Source: Sialis fuliginosa
Lineage: Eukaryota > Arthropoda > Insecta > Megaloptera > Sialidae
Direction of reading: 5' to 3'
Assembly: GCA_961205875.1 (NCBI GenBank)
Contig: OY540814.1
Span: 14,366,993 to 14,430,992, forward strand
DNA: 64,000 nt
The notes beneath the pieces are model-generated. The model made no database searches. It was not told where the DNA came from and was given only the letters and a program-made list of their open reading frames with translations. Of the stretch, positions 13,101 to 24,534 are shown in pieces. Positions within the stretch are counted from its first letter, which is position 1. Each line of letters begins with the position of its first letter. A program made the translations under genes and the position numbers.

Positions 13101-14035
13101 AAAACCAATATATAAAAACTAAGATCTACTCTCTTAAACTGAATTAGCGAGAAACTACTAATTCATAGTGAGTATTTACTATTGAAATAGTTAAAAGTAT
13201 ACCACTATAAATTAGTGAACAGTCTAAGGTTTTTATTTTATTTATTTTTGATGTCGAAAACTGGAGCAATCTAAAGAACTCATTCATTATTTAGTACGCA
13301 TAAATAAATAGAAAATCATCACGCATGACGATAATCTATTAATTATTCATAACATAACTTCAATGTCTATTATTAAAATTAAGGAAAATTGTTTATTGCA
13401 AACACCTGATTTTTGTTAATAACTCTACCAGAGCAATTGACTCGTTGACAAATGGAAGTTAAAGTAAATGCCGTAATGGCACCACTTTCAATTCGAAATC
13501 ACTATTCTTTTAGTTAAATTTAAAGTGACTAATTGAATTAGTGAAATAACTACAAATTAAGATAATACACCTACTTTCTTATACTAATAGTATTAAAATA
13601 CAAGATGTAGGTATTCAAATATAGATTCTAAATTCACCACTAATTCTATTTACCTCAAATGTAAAGGTACCAAATTTTAGCAATAGTAATTTATTTCTTA
13701 TGTTTTAATCTGCATACTATAAACGTGAACAATTGTTAATGTATATACCTATATCTGGTATAAGCGTGGCGAGTTACAATTATTTTACAAAGCTGCGATT
13801 ATCACACTTCTAGGTATGTGCCTTTAGCTTTGTACTGTTTAAGACGGGTCATTTTATCTCTAAACTGTGCACATTTAAATCCTGAATAAGCCCAAACAAA
13901 CAAACAGACTCGGCGAGTGTTTTGTTGATATTAACACAGTATAATAATTAGTTAATTACGTGTTTGTTATACACGCATTAATAATACGATTTGTTGGTTT
14001 TTTTTTTAGATGATTCAAATGATTTTTACTTGTTT
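10140..14035. other. Long AT-rich stretch without a gene
   Basis: Nearly four kilobases of A/T-dominated DNA. Open frames are short and of low complexity (for example 12042-12266 on the minus strand, rich in Lys, Ile and Tyr). Apart from a 13-base G run at 10590 I see nothing annotatable. Confidence 0.6.
10590..10602. repeat. 13-base G homopolymer
   Basis: An uninterrupted run of 13 G in a region of about 25% G+C. Such a run can form G-quadruplex-like structures and is prone to length change and sequencing error. Confidence 0.85.
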
Positions 14036-14037
14036 AG

Positions 14038-14498
14038 TAAGGTACTTGCACCAGTTATGGCCGCTATAAGAGCAAGGTTTACTGTTTTTTGTGATTGACG
14101 GGCTTATTTTTTGTAATTCTCATAAACTAATGTTACTAATAAAACAAGTAACTCTTTATTTTATCTATTTAATTAACAAAGTCCGCAAATAAAGTTTTTT
14201 TTTTAATTATATCCTTTTGTTTTTTTCTCCAGTAATGGATAAAGTAAAACTAGTAATGAGCATGCAGTGACGAACACTTGCTAATGATTACAAAATGATA
14301 AGTACTACGACACAAAATATATAAAAGAAAGAATCGTCAAGTTTGAAACATTGTAAAACAGTTGCTATGATAATACATATAATAATTAATAAATAAATTA
14401 TATTAATAATTAGTTTAAATGTCCACCATTTTGACACCTTTTGGCCGAAAGTCATCAAATCACGCTGTAAGACAGTTTAAAATGTACATACATTAATA
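14038..14498 (+). mobile_element. MITE family shared with 27.1 kb, copy 1
   Basis: Begins TAAGGTACTTGCACCAGTTA, then runs parallel to the reverse complement of 27095-27565: TGGCCGCTATAAGAGCAAG, TTTTTTGTAATTCTCAT, ACAAGTAACTCTTTATTT, CCAGTAATGG, GATAAGTACTACGACA, AGAAAGAATCGTCAA and GTTGCTATGATAATA all recur in order. Near the right end it carries about 40 extra bases and loses the terminal block seen in the other copy. No coding capacity, so a non-autonomous DNA element. Confidence 0.75.
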
Positions 14499-16509
14499 TT
14501 CAGAAATTGTAGTAATCAAATATCAATAAATATTTCTAATTCAGTATATTAATTTAATAATTATCATTATTTATAATATATGTGATGAGTCATTATGCAA
14601 ACTTACTTAGTACACAGAAAAAAAGAATTAGTTATAGGAAATAAATGTATTTAGTTGGCGTGTTTTCGAAAATATTTGTTAATTATTAAGAAAAATAAAT
14701 GTTATCAATTAGATATTTGATAACAACACAACGATATATATAGCTCCAATATGGGATTTGTTAACAGTAACTAAACATTATGTTCGCCATTAGCAACTGG
14801 GTATAAATATTGTTAACATAACCAAATCTCGTTATCTATAAATAATCTATTTTCTCAGTCTTTCGTGAAGCATTTGTGTAACTGTGGAGCTGGAACAATG
14901 AAGTGAATGTCTGTAGAATTTTCTTTCGTTAACGATGATTTTTGTAAAAATGCACCAATTGTTTTTGCAAAATGTAGACTCGAGTGTTATTAATTTTGAT
15001 ACCAATCGGATCAGTGCAAAGCACATATCGTGTAAGAATTTTCCGACTTTCACTGCATTTTTATATTAAATATATATGGTTTTCCATACCAATTGTAAAC
15101 GAATGAAAAGCAGAGAAAAAATACGAAAAATGGTCTTTGTTAGAGCTCTATAAGTAATGTCGTTTTCGAGAAAAAAATACCTGCTTCTTCAAAGCTGAAA
15201 CAGTCTGTATAAAAACAAGTCAAAACAATATTTATTTATATACCTTTAAGTGGATACTTTTATGTAGGTAACAAAAAAGGTTAGACTTTACCTGTATAAT
15301 ATATATCTTTCTATAGCACGCTTACGTTTGAAGTACAAAAAAAATTAATTAGCATCTTGTTCTCATTTAAGTTTTATAAATATATTCTTTTCTCAAATAC
15401 CTCACCACATAAAGTTTTCTCTGTACTAAATTTTAGTTACATGCGGTGCTTCTATACGCCCGCGCCGTTGTAACTTTCGTTTTATGCTACCTAACAAATG
15501 AAGCAGCTTGTTCAGTGAATGTACAATTTCTTTTTATTTTATGCCATAATCTAAAATTCTAATATACAAATTTAACACTAAGATGCAGAACATAGGAAAA
15601 TACCTACTATAGTAGAGGAAAAATATATATGAAATTTTTACATAGTTTCTATAGCCCCAACTTTTTTCTAAATATGTATGTAGTGATTATAAAAAATACG
15701 TTTCGTTTCAATGAAATTATTTATACATTTTGAGCATCTCTGATTCGAATACTACATCTTTTTTTACTCTATAACATCTGTGTAATGGTATGTTAGTTTG
15801 TGAATGCTCAATGTATAACCAAACTGGTAAAATTTTAAAACATGAAAAACTTCAAAATTAAAGTGTTTTTTTAAATTAGCAATTACGAAGAACCTCTTTT
15901 TATGATAACAACCAAACTTGAAGATAAAATTTAAAACTTATATTAAAAGACATATCACTTTTTCTTGATATATAAAATAGGTCCTAAAGATTTTCGTAAA
16001 CAATTAAACGTATCTTGCGGTAGATTAAACACAAAAAAATCGCATTGTTTAAGCAATATACCTGGTAATGATGCAAGAGTACGTATTATGCGGTATACTA
16101 GAGAGTAGAAAGATATTAAATGTGTTTTTAGGTTAGTTTTATATATCCAAGAGATTTTTTTACGAAAGTTACCAGAAAAAACATGTTTTATTGTTCTACA
16201 AAATGTAATATTATATTATTTATAATAAAAAAAAGTTTTCCGCCGAGCAATGAAGGTATATGAATTTGGATACCATCTTCCTGTTCATAAAGCCCCAAGG
16301 ATATTTATTATTTTATCTTTTTTGATTTTACTAATAATTTCATAAATAAATGTATTGTCCTTTAATAATGCCACATCCTGTATATGTATCGGAAATATCA
16401 TAGTATTATCGTAGTTAAATCCTACGAGGTATATTTATGTATGCGTTGTAACTTGACACTGATAACTCTATAAAAATCTTGAGACATACTTTCTGATACC
16501 AATACGTAC

Positions 16510-16691
16510 CTAATAAACGAGGCACTGCTGACTTGAACTCCAACACTATACAACCATAACAATAGTAATATCAGAGGTAGATCATTATTTTTAACAACGC
16601 GATTTTCTTCGCGCGACGACAAGAATTCCAATCGATATTGAAATGTGATCACGACCCGGTCATTCGCTTTAGTATTCGGTACAGTAGTCAT
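16510..16691 (-). CDS. Candidate first coding exon, membrane segment, unrecognised
   Basis: On the minus strand an ATG at 16691 opens a frame of 60 codons reaching TTATTAG followed by GTACGT at 16509-16504, a plausible splice donor; without splicing the frame stays open to 16422. The predicted start MTTVPNTKANDRVV is polar, followed by a hydrophobic segment (LPLILLLLWLYSVGVQVSS) at residues about 39-57 that could be a membrane span. G+C is clearly higher than in the flanks and third positions are mixed. I do not recognise the protein, no next exon was identified, and chance cannot be excluded. Confidence 0.25.
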
Positions 16692-16847
16692 TGCAGAAAT
16701 GTTTATTGAATTACTCGTAATGTAATTTGTGAGGAGTTATAGTAGAGTGGAAGTATATACATATATATAATGATATATGAAAGGGTTGGTGGAGGAATCT
16801 GTAGAAATAGATACAAAGTGGCAAATACATTTATTTAGTACTTTTTA

Positions 16848-16995
16848 ACCGACTTCAAAAAAAGAGGAGGTTCTTAATTCTCTCAATATATAGTTTTTCG
16901 GTCATATCTCCGACAAATATGCTCTGAATTGGACGTTTTTGAAAGAGTATATTGCCGAAGTGGTCCCATATAAATTTTATCAGAATTTTAATCAG
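16848..16995 (+). repeat. 'CCGACTTCAAAAAA' insect repeat fragment
   Basis: The segment TTAACCGACTTCAAAAAAAG followed by AGGAGGTTCTTAATTC is a familiar start of abundant insect interspersed repeats ('cgacttcaaaaaaggaggaggttctcaattcg'). Only the beginning is recognisable; the right limit is a guess from the loss of balanced composition. Confidence 0.45.
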
Positions 16996-17564
16996 CCACA
17001 ATTAACCTACTTTTTCGGAAATATTAAATAAATAATATATTTTTATGAAACATAAACTACATATCACTAAAACATTAATTTGCGACAGATTGTTGCGTGC
17101 AAAGACGAAAAAATACCGCCACGTTTATATTCAGCGGGCACGACACGATATAGTACATGTGCGTATGCACCAAGGGTGCTCAAACTTCACCAAGCTCTAC
17201 TCTACTAAAACTGCCTAAACATTAGGGGAGAGTGGAGTAATCACAAACACGGAGTGATCGCGAATTCAGTGGTTTCAGTATGTTAGAAGAGAAAAGCTAA
17301 TGTACTCTCTGCACTTACCGATAACGTCTAGTATCGGACCGTTAACGGTCAGTGTAAATCACGCTCACAATACAAACTAAGCTTAATTCCATTTTTATTT
17401 ATATTTCATCTAATTTTTTATTAAAATAAAAGCCATGTAATAACTGATATGTAATTAACACAAAAGTTATGCCCAAGTAAGCCTCGATCAAGCAGTATTT
17501 GTTGTCACCCGTATTGTTTATTATATGATCCTAACCTCAAAAAAAATATGTTTATTTTTTTCAA

Positions 17565-17624
17565 ACTCAACCGCGTCAAAGTAAATCCGCATAAATGGAG
17601 ACCGCGTAAATGGAGGTATTACTG
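17565..17624 (-). mobile_element. Possible pogo/Tigger-like terminus
   Basis: Read on the minus strand this begins CAGTAATACCTCCATTTACG and continues with CGG...CCATTTATGCGG, next to a TA dinucleotide at 17625. 'CAGTAATACCTC.ATATACGCGG' is characteristic of pogo-like termini. The partner end was not found, so this is a truncated relic. Confidence 0.4.
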
Positions 17625-17693
17625 TATACTCTAATCCAGCAATATTTTTATTTTTCTTTAAAGCAATATTATTGGACAAAAACAATAAATTAA

Positions 17694-17902
17694 GTAGATT
17701 AGACTTTTCTCTTTTATCACTGTACGACCATTTTTTACCGAGTTATTTACGATCAAAGCAGAAACCTATAACTAGGAAACAAATTATTGTTAAAAATTTT
17801 AAGGGCAGTTTTGTAAAGCTGATAATATTTATATATTCTTTATAACTCGGTCAAAAATGGTCGTTCAGCAATAAAAAAATGGAAGAGAAAAGTCTAACCT
17901 AC
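17694..17902. mobile_element. Short foldback MITE (53-bp arms)
   Basis: Left arm 17694-17746 starts GTAGATTAGACTTTTCTCTT and ends TACCGAGTTAT. Right arm 17842-17902 is its imperfect reverse complement, ending AGAAAAGTCTAACCTAC. Both arms contain the CGACCATTTTT(T)ACCGAGTTAT block. The interior of about 95 bases has no open frame. Target duplication is unclear, so the superfamily is not assigned. Confidence 0.7.
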
Positions 17903-19106
17903 AAAAATCATTCATTAGATTTGTTTTAAAAAAATTTTCACAGCCCATGAAAGCTCTAATATAGCAAACAATTTTGTGGGCTATATATTTTTTTAAATAC
18001 GTATGAGGAAAAGATAGTCCAGATAAGAGTACAAGACCTTTTATTTTTTTGTGAGACTATGTATTTGGACCAGGATTGGTCAATCCTGGTATGCAATGAA
18101 ACTAAATATTTTTCAATAAAACTTGTTTTATGGGTATGTACATACTGCCGCATAGTGAGCTATGGCTCGATTGTACCTGGGCACGGAACGCAGACTATTA
18201 ATAATGCCTGAGCAAGGTACATGACACACGGACGGGAAATTACAATTATTAAATTTTGAATGCGGTGTTCTCGTATTATTATTTTTGTCAGCACGCTTTC
18301 AGAGCATCAAATATATGTCTTAATACAACGCCATTGTTTGGAGTTTAAAGCAGTATTGCAATGTGACGATTTGAAAACTGTAGACCGAAATTCAAAGTAT
18401 TTACGACGTTATAGCACATAGAAGAGGACGAGCCGTGTTAGTATTATATCTGTTATTAAATCTTTTAACGCGTTTTTCTCGAAATCACTTTTTTCGGTTG
18501 GTGGGAAGCATAAACGAAATTCTAATCAACCGATCGGGCTATAATTTTAACACGTTATTCTACATACTAATAGTTACCGTATACCTTATACCGTTACCAT
18601 TTTATGGATACTTACGTTAGGGCCGGGCATTAATGAGTCAATAGATAAACAAAAACAAACTTTTTTATATAGTTAAATATGAATATTATAAACTATAAAT
18701 AATTACACACATTTTGTATTAATTAAATATTATTCAATATATTAAGGAGTTCATAAAAAACATCTTCTAAAACAAATCAGCTGTGGAAGTCTCGGAGCAA
18801 GATTTTCCGAATTAATCTCAATAACGAGTGTATAAAAACAGAGAGAACGATAATCAAGTTTAAGCGGCAAGTTTGTTCTCAGGCATGAAATAAAATTTAA
18901 TTAGACGCAACGTGGAAATGCACTTAGACTGTGACAGTGTCAACCATCAGGGGTGAACCAGTAAGCTTATGTATGCAATCATGTATTTAAACAGTTCTTG
19001 ACTTCTGAGTGTAAATCACATTATTCTTCTTGTCAATGTTTTGTCGCTTATTGCAGTAAGGATCTTCAGGATTCTCTATGAAAAATTATTAATGTGTAAA
19101 TGTTTT

Positions 19107-19617
19107 ACAATTTTCAACCAATTTGAACAGAGTCTATCTTATTTGAAAGCTAAGTAGTTGTAGTTTATTAAAATTACCCAAAGGCTGGTATATTTACCCT
19201 CTTAAATACTCTTTCACCCCCTTAAATCTGATAAAAATTAATAAATCCAGTAATAACTACTGCACAAAATAAAAATTTTAATTTTTGCTTGTACTGTTAT
19301 ATGTATTTCTTCGATATCCACTCTCTTTTAAGACATTGAGAAAAAAATTCAAATTTTACATAATACTTTAATTATAAATGCAGGTAATAAAATTTTATTT
19401 CAACCTTATTTTAATTTAACTTAATTCGTAATTTATGAAATAAAAAATGTATTTATTTATGATTTTAGGTATAGAACATATTATCATTTAAACGTTTAAT
19501 CATATTTAAGGGGGTTAATTAGGAGGGTAAAAATACCATTCTTGGGGTAATTTTCGTAAACTACAACTACATAGCTTTCAAATGAGATCGACTGCAGTCA
19601 AATTGGTTATAATTGGC
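19107..19617. mobile_element. Foldback element with ~130-bp arms
   Basis: The left arm (about 19107-19238) and the reverse complement of the right arm (about 19490-19617) share AACCAATTTGA, ATTTGAAAGCTA.GTAGTT, GTAGTTTA, AAAATTACCC, TTTACCCTC and CCCCCTTAAAT in the same order. The central 250 bases are AT-rich and non-coding. Arms this long relative to the element fit a foldback or long-TIR MITE. Confidence 0.75.
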
Positions 19618-20601
19618 TTGAAGCAAAATTTCGCGCAATATTATGTCATTTAAATCCACTGTGTGTCGGCCCCAATTGAAATAAGTGGGTAACTTCGCCC
19701 CTGTCTAATAACCAATCTGTGAGGGATTGTCTTGTTCAATGTATTTTAATTTTTGATTAAATTCAGTCCGGTTTTTAATTGTTCGGTCTCTATGTATTTG
19801 TCGGATAAAATTTATTTGAATTCAGGGTTCTATTGGATGCTGTTTAATTCTGTTTGTTTGCCATTGTCATGCTTCTTAGACTTTGAAATTTTAATTTCAT
19901 TCTTCAGTACTGGATTTAAATAAACATTTTATACAAGAAAAATGAATCTATTTAATTTTTTCCGTTATTTTTTCGAAAACATTGAAAATTTATTATGGTT
20001 TCTGAATGGTCCAGTGTGTTGGAATTTTTTTTTAAATATGTTGTATTTTTACTTGTTTTTTTGTCTACTTTCCGGATCATGACCCCCTTCCTCCAAACAT
20101 TTAAATCTAGATTCACGTTGTTTTGAAAAAATGATATAAAATATTTTTTGATTACTATTTCTTCCCTATTGATCCTGAATTACGGGATACCAATAGAATA
20201 AAAAATATTAAATTGGAAGTTGGTATATAATAAAGAATTAGGACTGGCATTGTGGTATAAAATATAAAAATTGTAATAAATTTACATTTTATAAATACAA
20301 AATAAAATTTTCTTGGGTATAATAGAGAACATCACATTTCCATAGAATTAAGTTTTTATCGAGATTACTATAAATATTCAGTTCATATTTCTACACTTTC
20401 ATATAAAAGGAGGTTTTATTAAAATTTTATACTTATAAAATACTGAAAAAGTTTCAGAATTAAATCTGAAAAAGATAGCATAGCTACTCAAAGATTTAGA
20501 TTATAGAAAACTTGTTGCGTAATCTTAGTCTTCCGTGGTTATATTGCTGTGACTCTTTACTTATAGAATTTTTGATTAAATCTGTATGTTCTATTCAAAA
20601 T

Positions 20602-20845
20602 TGACGTAAACAAATAAACCGAAACCAAAGAATAAACTCTCCATCGATTTTTTCTTCATGTTTTAGGAATAGGAAGGTTTTTGAGGGAAGGGAGGAGGCA
20701 TTCCCAGAAGAATAGATAAAAATCGACTTAAACAAAGAAACAAGATCAAAAAATAAAACTCGATTGATTTTTTTTGTTCATGGTTAAGGAATAGGATATT
20801 GTTCGTTGAAATTCGTTCATTTTTCTTCCCCCGGAAGGTTGTTTT
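20602..20845 (+). repeat. Diverged tandem duplication, period about 122 bp
   Basis: Two head-to-tail units: each has GACGTAAACAAA / GACTTAAACAAA, then AAATAAA(A)CTC, ATCGATTTTTT / TTGATTTTTTT, TTCATG and AGGAATAGGA, offset by 121-122 bases. The open frames on both strands across it reflect this non-coding duplication. Confidence 0.65.
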
Positions 20846-21656
20846 GGTGTCGGGGTGAAAGGAAGGGGAAACATGCACAGTTTGTTCTCTGGCTTGTCGT
20901 TGTGTGGGATATTTACGATACTAAGATAGATGGCGTAAACGCTTTGTACATTGACGTAGACATCTTTATGGCCGAACACGAGATAAAATATTATTTTTTT
21001 TTGTTAAAGAGAATAGTTTATGAGATAGTTAAATGTACAATGCATGACATTTTTTATATAAATTTTTCTTATTGTTAGAAAATGTATTAAAAGTTGAATT
21101 ACTGCAACCGTGGCTTCGCCTGCATTGTACTCGTTTTTCAACATTTATATGATTTATAAAATTTAATACCGTATTTGTTAGTCAAGGAACAATTATTTAC
21201 CCATATTAAAGTTGAACTTGGAGAAAAATCACGGTTCACGTATTTTTCTATTTCAATATAAGAGTATTTTGCCTGAATCCAAAACAAAATTAATATTTAC
21301 ATATAGTGGAGTGCCTTAAGCACCTAAAATACTAAAACCTCGGAATCGATTTTTTTTGAATAAATTTTCATAAAACCTTTTGGATTGTATAGTAATGTTG
21401 TAGAAATGTTATTGATTATATTTATTGCATTCAATAAAGGAAACAAAACCTCATCACTAACTTTTTTTTCAAATAGTGGAAAAGACATCGGTTTGCTTCT
21501 AGGCTACACAAATATTCATTGTTTCTTTTTTGTTTCAAATTCATTATTTCTTCTTGTACACTTATACTTGTATACTTATACACGTTATACAATCAAATAT
21601 ATGTACCACAAACAAATTTAGAAGAGAAAAATACAGTCATTACAAATAATTTAACA

Positions 21657-21897
21657 TCAACAATAACGAACAGAGAAGAGTGCACGTTATTTGAACAATT
21701 TTGCGGCAGAGTCGGGGATCAAAGAGTCACCGGTAAGCACCACTTCAATAAGAAGACATACACACACACATAATATAGCGGTAGGACCACCTGACGCCTC
21801 ACCAAAGCTCAAAGACCTTCTTAATTCTTCTTTGTTATCGGACCAACAACTTTGTCTGTATTCCGTGGTACTTTTCTTTGTGTACTTTATTTGGTAG
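21657..21897 (+). CDS. Candidate coding exon, unrecognised
   Basis: A G+C-richer island follows ATAACGAACAG, a weak acceptor-like border. One frame stays open from before 21690 to a TAG at 21895 and reads NNFAAESGIKESPVS, a His/Thr run produced by a CACACA tract, then VGPPDASPKLKDLLNSSL. Codons in this second part are mixed at third position, unlike the surroundings. A second frame in the first half is also open (FEQFCGRVGDQRVTG) and could end at CACCG/GTAAGC at 21733, so the frame is ambiguous. No family recognised. Confidence 0.22.
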
Positions 21898-22540
21898 CCA
21901 AAGTGACTAATTATACCGTATTTAATTGTTATAGATCAATGGTTCTCAAATGGGCGTGCATTAAATTTAATTTTTTTTTTAAATGTCATAGAAAAAATAT
22001 AGTCGCTTGCAGAAATGGTCGACCAGTTTTCATTCAAATTCGCTTATCAAAAACTTAGTAGGCTCCTCTCATTTGATTATTATAATATTTAAATAATTTC
22101 TCCATCTACCAAAAAAAGACAAATATTTTGATACTCATTTGCTATATAAAGAAGTACTCTTCGCTTATAGTACTCATATATCTATTGAAAATTATACAGG
22201 TAAATTTTATGGCAATAAATATTTGATATTCCGAATTTTAGTATTTAATTATGTTAAACTTGATATAAAATTAATTAATGAAATGGACGTATATTTGTGT
22301 GTTTATTTAAAATAATGTGAGTATATAACCTTCCCACTAAAAAAATATAACCGATGCTGTTTGTCTTAATATTTTTGAATCTGTTTTAAGCAATTATGGT
22401 CTTTAGTACTCATCATTATAGCCATAGTACTCAACCTAATTATTCAATATAAACTATATTTATTATTTTGTGATATAAACTACGTATTAGAAAATATCAA
22501 TTGTTTTCCTTAACCATTTATTTAATTCCGGATCATCCCA

Positions 22541-22575
22541 ACTAGGGGTGTACCGGAATTCCGGTTAACAAAAAT
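22541..22575 (+). mobile_element. Possible hAT-like terminus
   Basis: TAGGGGTGTACCGGAATTCC followed by GG resembles the 'CAGGGGTGTACCGG' kind of hAT terminus. A single end with no partner or target duplication; weak. Confidence 0.22.
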
Positions 22576-22579
22576 GTCA

Positions 22580-24100
22580 TTATATTACGGACATTGAACT
22601 GTTCAATTATACGGGCTGAGTCATATCAGGTGGTACAAACTTGAACAGTTGATCGAGAAAAATATTTCAAGAAAAAAAGTTCATATAAACATCGGAAATT
22701 TTTCGCGAGCGAACTACAGACTCTCAAATATTTTGTCTAAAATTAGTTTTTATTAAATTATCGCAAAGTTTTTCCTATTTTCGATAATAAAACAACTCAT
22801 AACAAAACATTCATTATTGAATAAAAATCACAATTGCCATGGAAAACTATTATTGTTAATCGAGACGTCACTCGAGTGCAATATTAAATTTGTCAAGTGA
22901 GCTTTGGAAAAAAGAATAGTTGATGTTTAAAATTTTTATATTTATTAAAATTCTTGGCTTAATTCAAACAAGAATTAGTTATCTTATTGTATATTAGTAT
23001 AATACAAAAAAGTTTGATAGCCACTGAAAATCGAAATCCTTACACAACTTATAAAACATTTATTAATTCTATCTTACAAAGTGAACATTGCACAGGATAT
23101 AATTATGAGAGTCAAACAATTTCAATTTCAAACACAAAATTACATACATACAAAGAAGAAAATAATAATATCAAAGAATCAGCGAGCCCAAATTACCCAG
23201 CATTATCTAAAACACATTGCTAATCCAACGAGTAAGTATGTACAAGATCTTTGTAACAGCCAAAGCCTGGCACCTTATTATTAACTCTTACTTACCGAAC
23301 AATTCACCTAAAAAAAACTCCACATGCGTCAAAATTTTACAATTTTTTAAATTATTTTTTTAATCATTTAATTTAACAATATGCACAAACATTGTTAATG
23401 AAAAAATAAAAATAATAAATATACGAAACTTGCAATAATTTTTTACATCAATTTTTATTCATAGTTTTTATAAAAATTTTAATTTGAAATTTTAGGTTAT
23501 GATACATACGCGGTATCATCCGCATGCTCGATGAATACAGTTTATTCTCAGTGTATACTCATATCGCGAGTAGAGGGTTAATACAATACACATCCTAGTC
23601 TTTGAAGTTAACTGGGTATAATGAAAAGCTCGCCACGTTTATTGTGATTTTGGATGTTTTATATTTGCTGCAATGTTAATAATTTATCGTCTTTTGTTGG
23701 CAATATTGTATTGTCTCGCATTTTGAAAAGTAATTCAGTTAATGAACTCCGTAGTTATTAATTAGGTTATGCGTGAGTTGGAAGAGTTCAAATGTATGTC
23801 TGTTGGGATGTTCATTTGTTAAATTAAACGAATTTTTAATTATTCTATTACGTTTAAATTTTAAATTTTATCCTACGTTTATTATTCAGAAAACGTAAAA
23901 CAGTATAACTGAATTATGTTCAAAGAATTTATTTTAAAACTAATGTTGGTATCGTTAAAATCAAATTAGTTTTGATTTTTTGATTATATGCATCATTTTA
24001 TAGGCAAATAAAATAATCTATACTTATGTGTAGTTTGTAGAAATTTTTTTCAACTTGGCACGGAAACTACAGAATTGAATTTGATTACAATTTAAAATTA
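22580..24100. other. AT-rich non-coding DNA
   Basis: No gene supported. A good splice-donor-like GTAAGTATG at 23230 follows a Lys/Gln/Ile-rich open stretch, but there is no convincing acceptor or coding bias. Around 23500-23620 the composition is slightly richer, with CGCGGTATCATCCGCATGC. Confidence 0.4.
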
Positions 24101-24104
24101 TATA

Positions 24105-24530
24105 TGTATATATAATCTCACTTTTTCGTCCGTCCGTCCGTCCTTTTCACTCAAAGCTAAATAGCTCATAAACTATATAAGCTAGAAACTTGAAATTTTT
24201 ACTGAACATGTAAAATGATGCCCTCTAGTAAAAGATGTACAAATATATTGAAAAAATAATTTTTCAAGGGGGGCACTAAGGAGCTAAAGCTAGGTAAAAA
24301 AAAGATTTTTTTATACCAAGGCATGTGGTACGTTAAAATGTATAACCAAATCAGGCGCCTGCAGGGGACTTTAAAGCAAATACAAAAAAATGCATGTGGG
24401 TTGTCGTAATGTAGATCTCAATTAGTAGAATATTACCATATTTTTATATTATTTTTTAACTCAAAAATACACATGTGTTTATAAATAATCCACGTAGTAC
24501 GTACTTCGGAACCCTTAAGGCATATACCCG
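24105..24530 (+). repeat. CCGTCCGTCC repeat family, copy 1
   Basis: Shares with 34685-35425: a run of CCGTCCGTCC, CTTTTTCACTCAAAGCTAAA, CTATATAAGCTAGAAACTTG, GGCATGTGGTA(C/T)GT, ATCTCAATTAGTAGAATAT, ACTTCGGAACCCTTA(A/T)GGC and ATA.(A/C)CTCGTGTA-like ending. The start motif and the 'cggaaccct' end are typical of a common insect interspersed repeat. No coding capacity. Confidence 0.75.
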
Positions 24531-24534
24531 TGTA

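Noticed and set aside
14847-15053. 68-codon minus-strand open frame (MKVGKFLHDMCFALIRL...)
   Set aside because: Slightly balanced composition, but no splice-like border and no known similarity; below the threshold for listing as a candidate exon.
18435-18620. 61-codon hydrophobic plus-strand frame
   Set aside because: Leu/Ile/Phe-rich with no start or splice context; part of it (ACGCGTTTTTCTCGAAATC, CCGATCGGGCTATAA) resembles a repeat tail.
21944-22050. CAATGGTTCTCAAATGGGCG as a hAT terminus
   Set aside because: Similar to hAT ends but the first bases deviate, no partner end or duplication; too weak to list.
23081-23240. Exon ending at the good donor GTAAGTATG (23230)
   Set aside because: No adequate acceptor and the two open frames are Lys/Asn/Gln-rich without bias.
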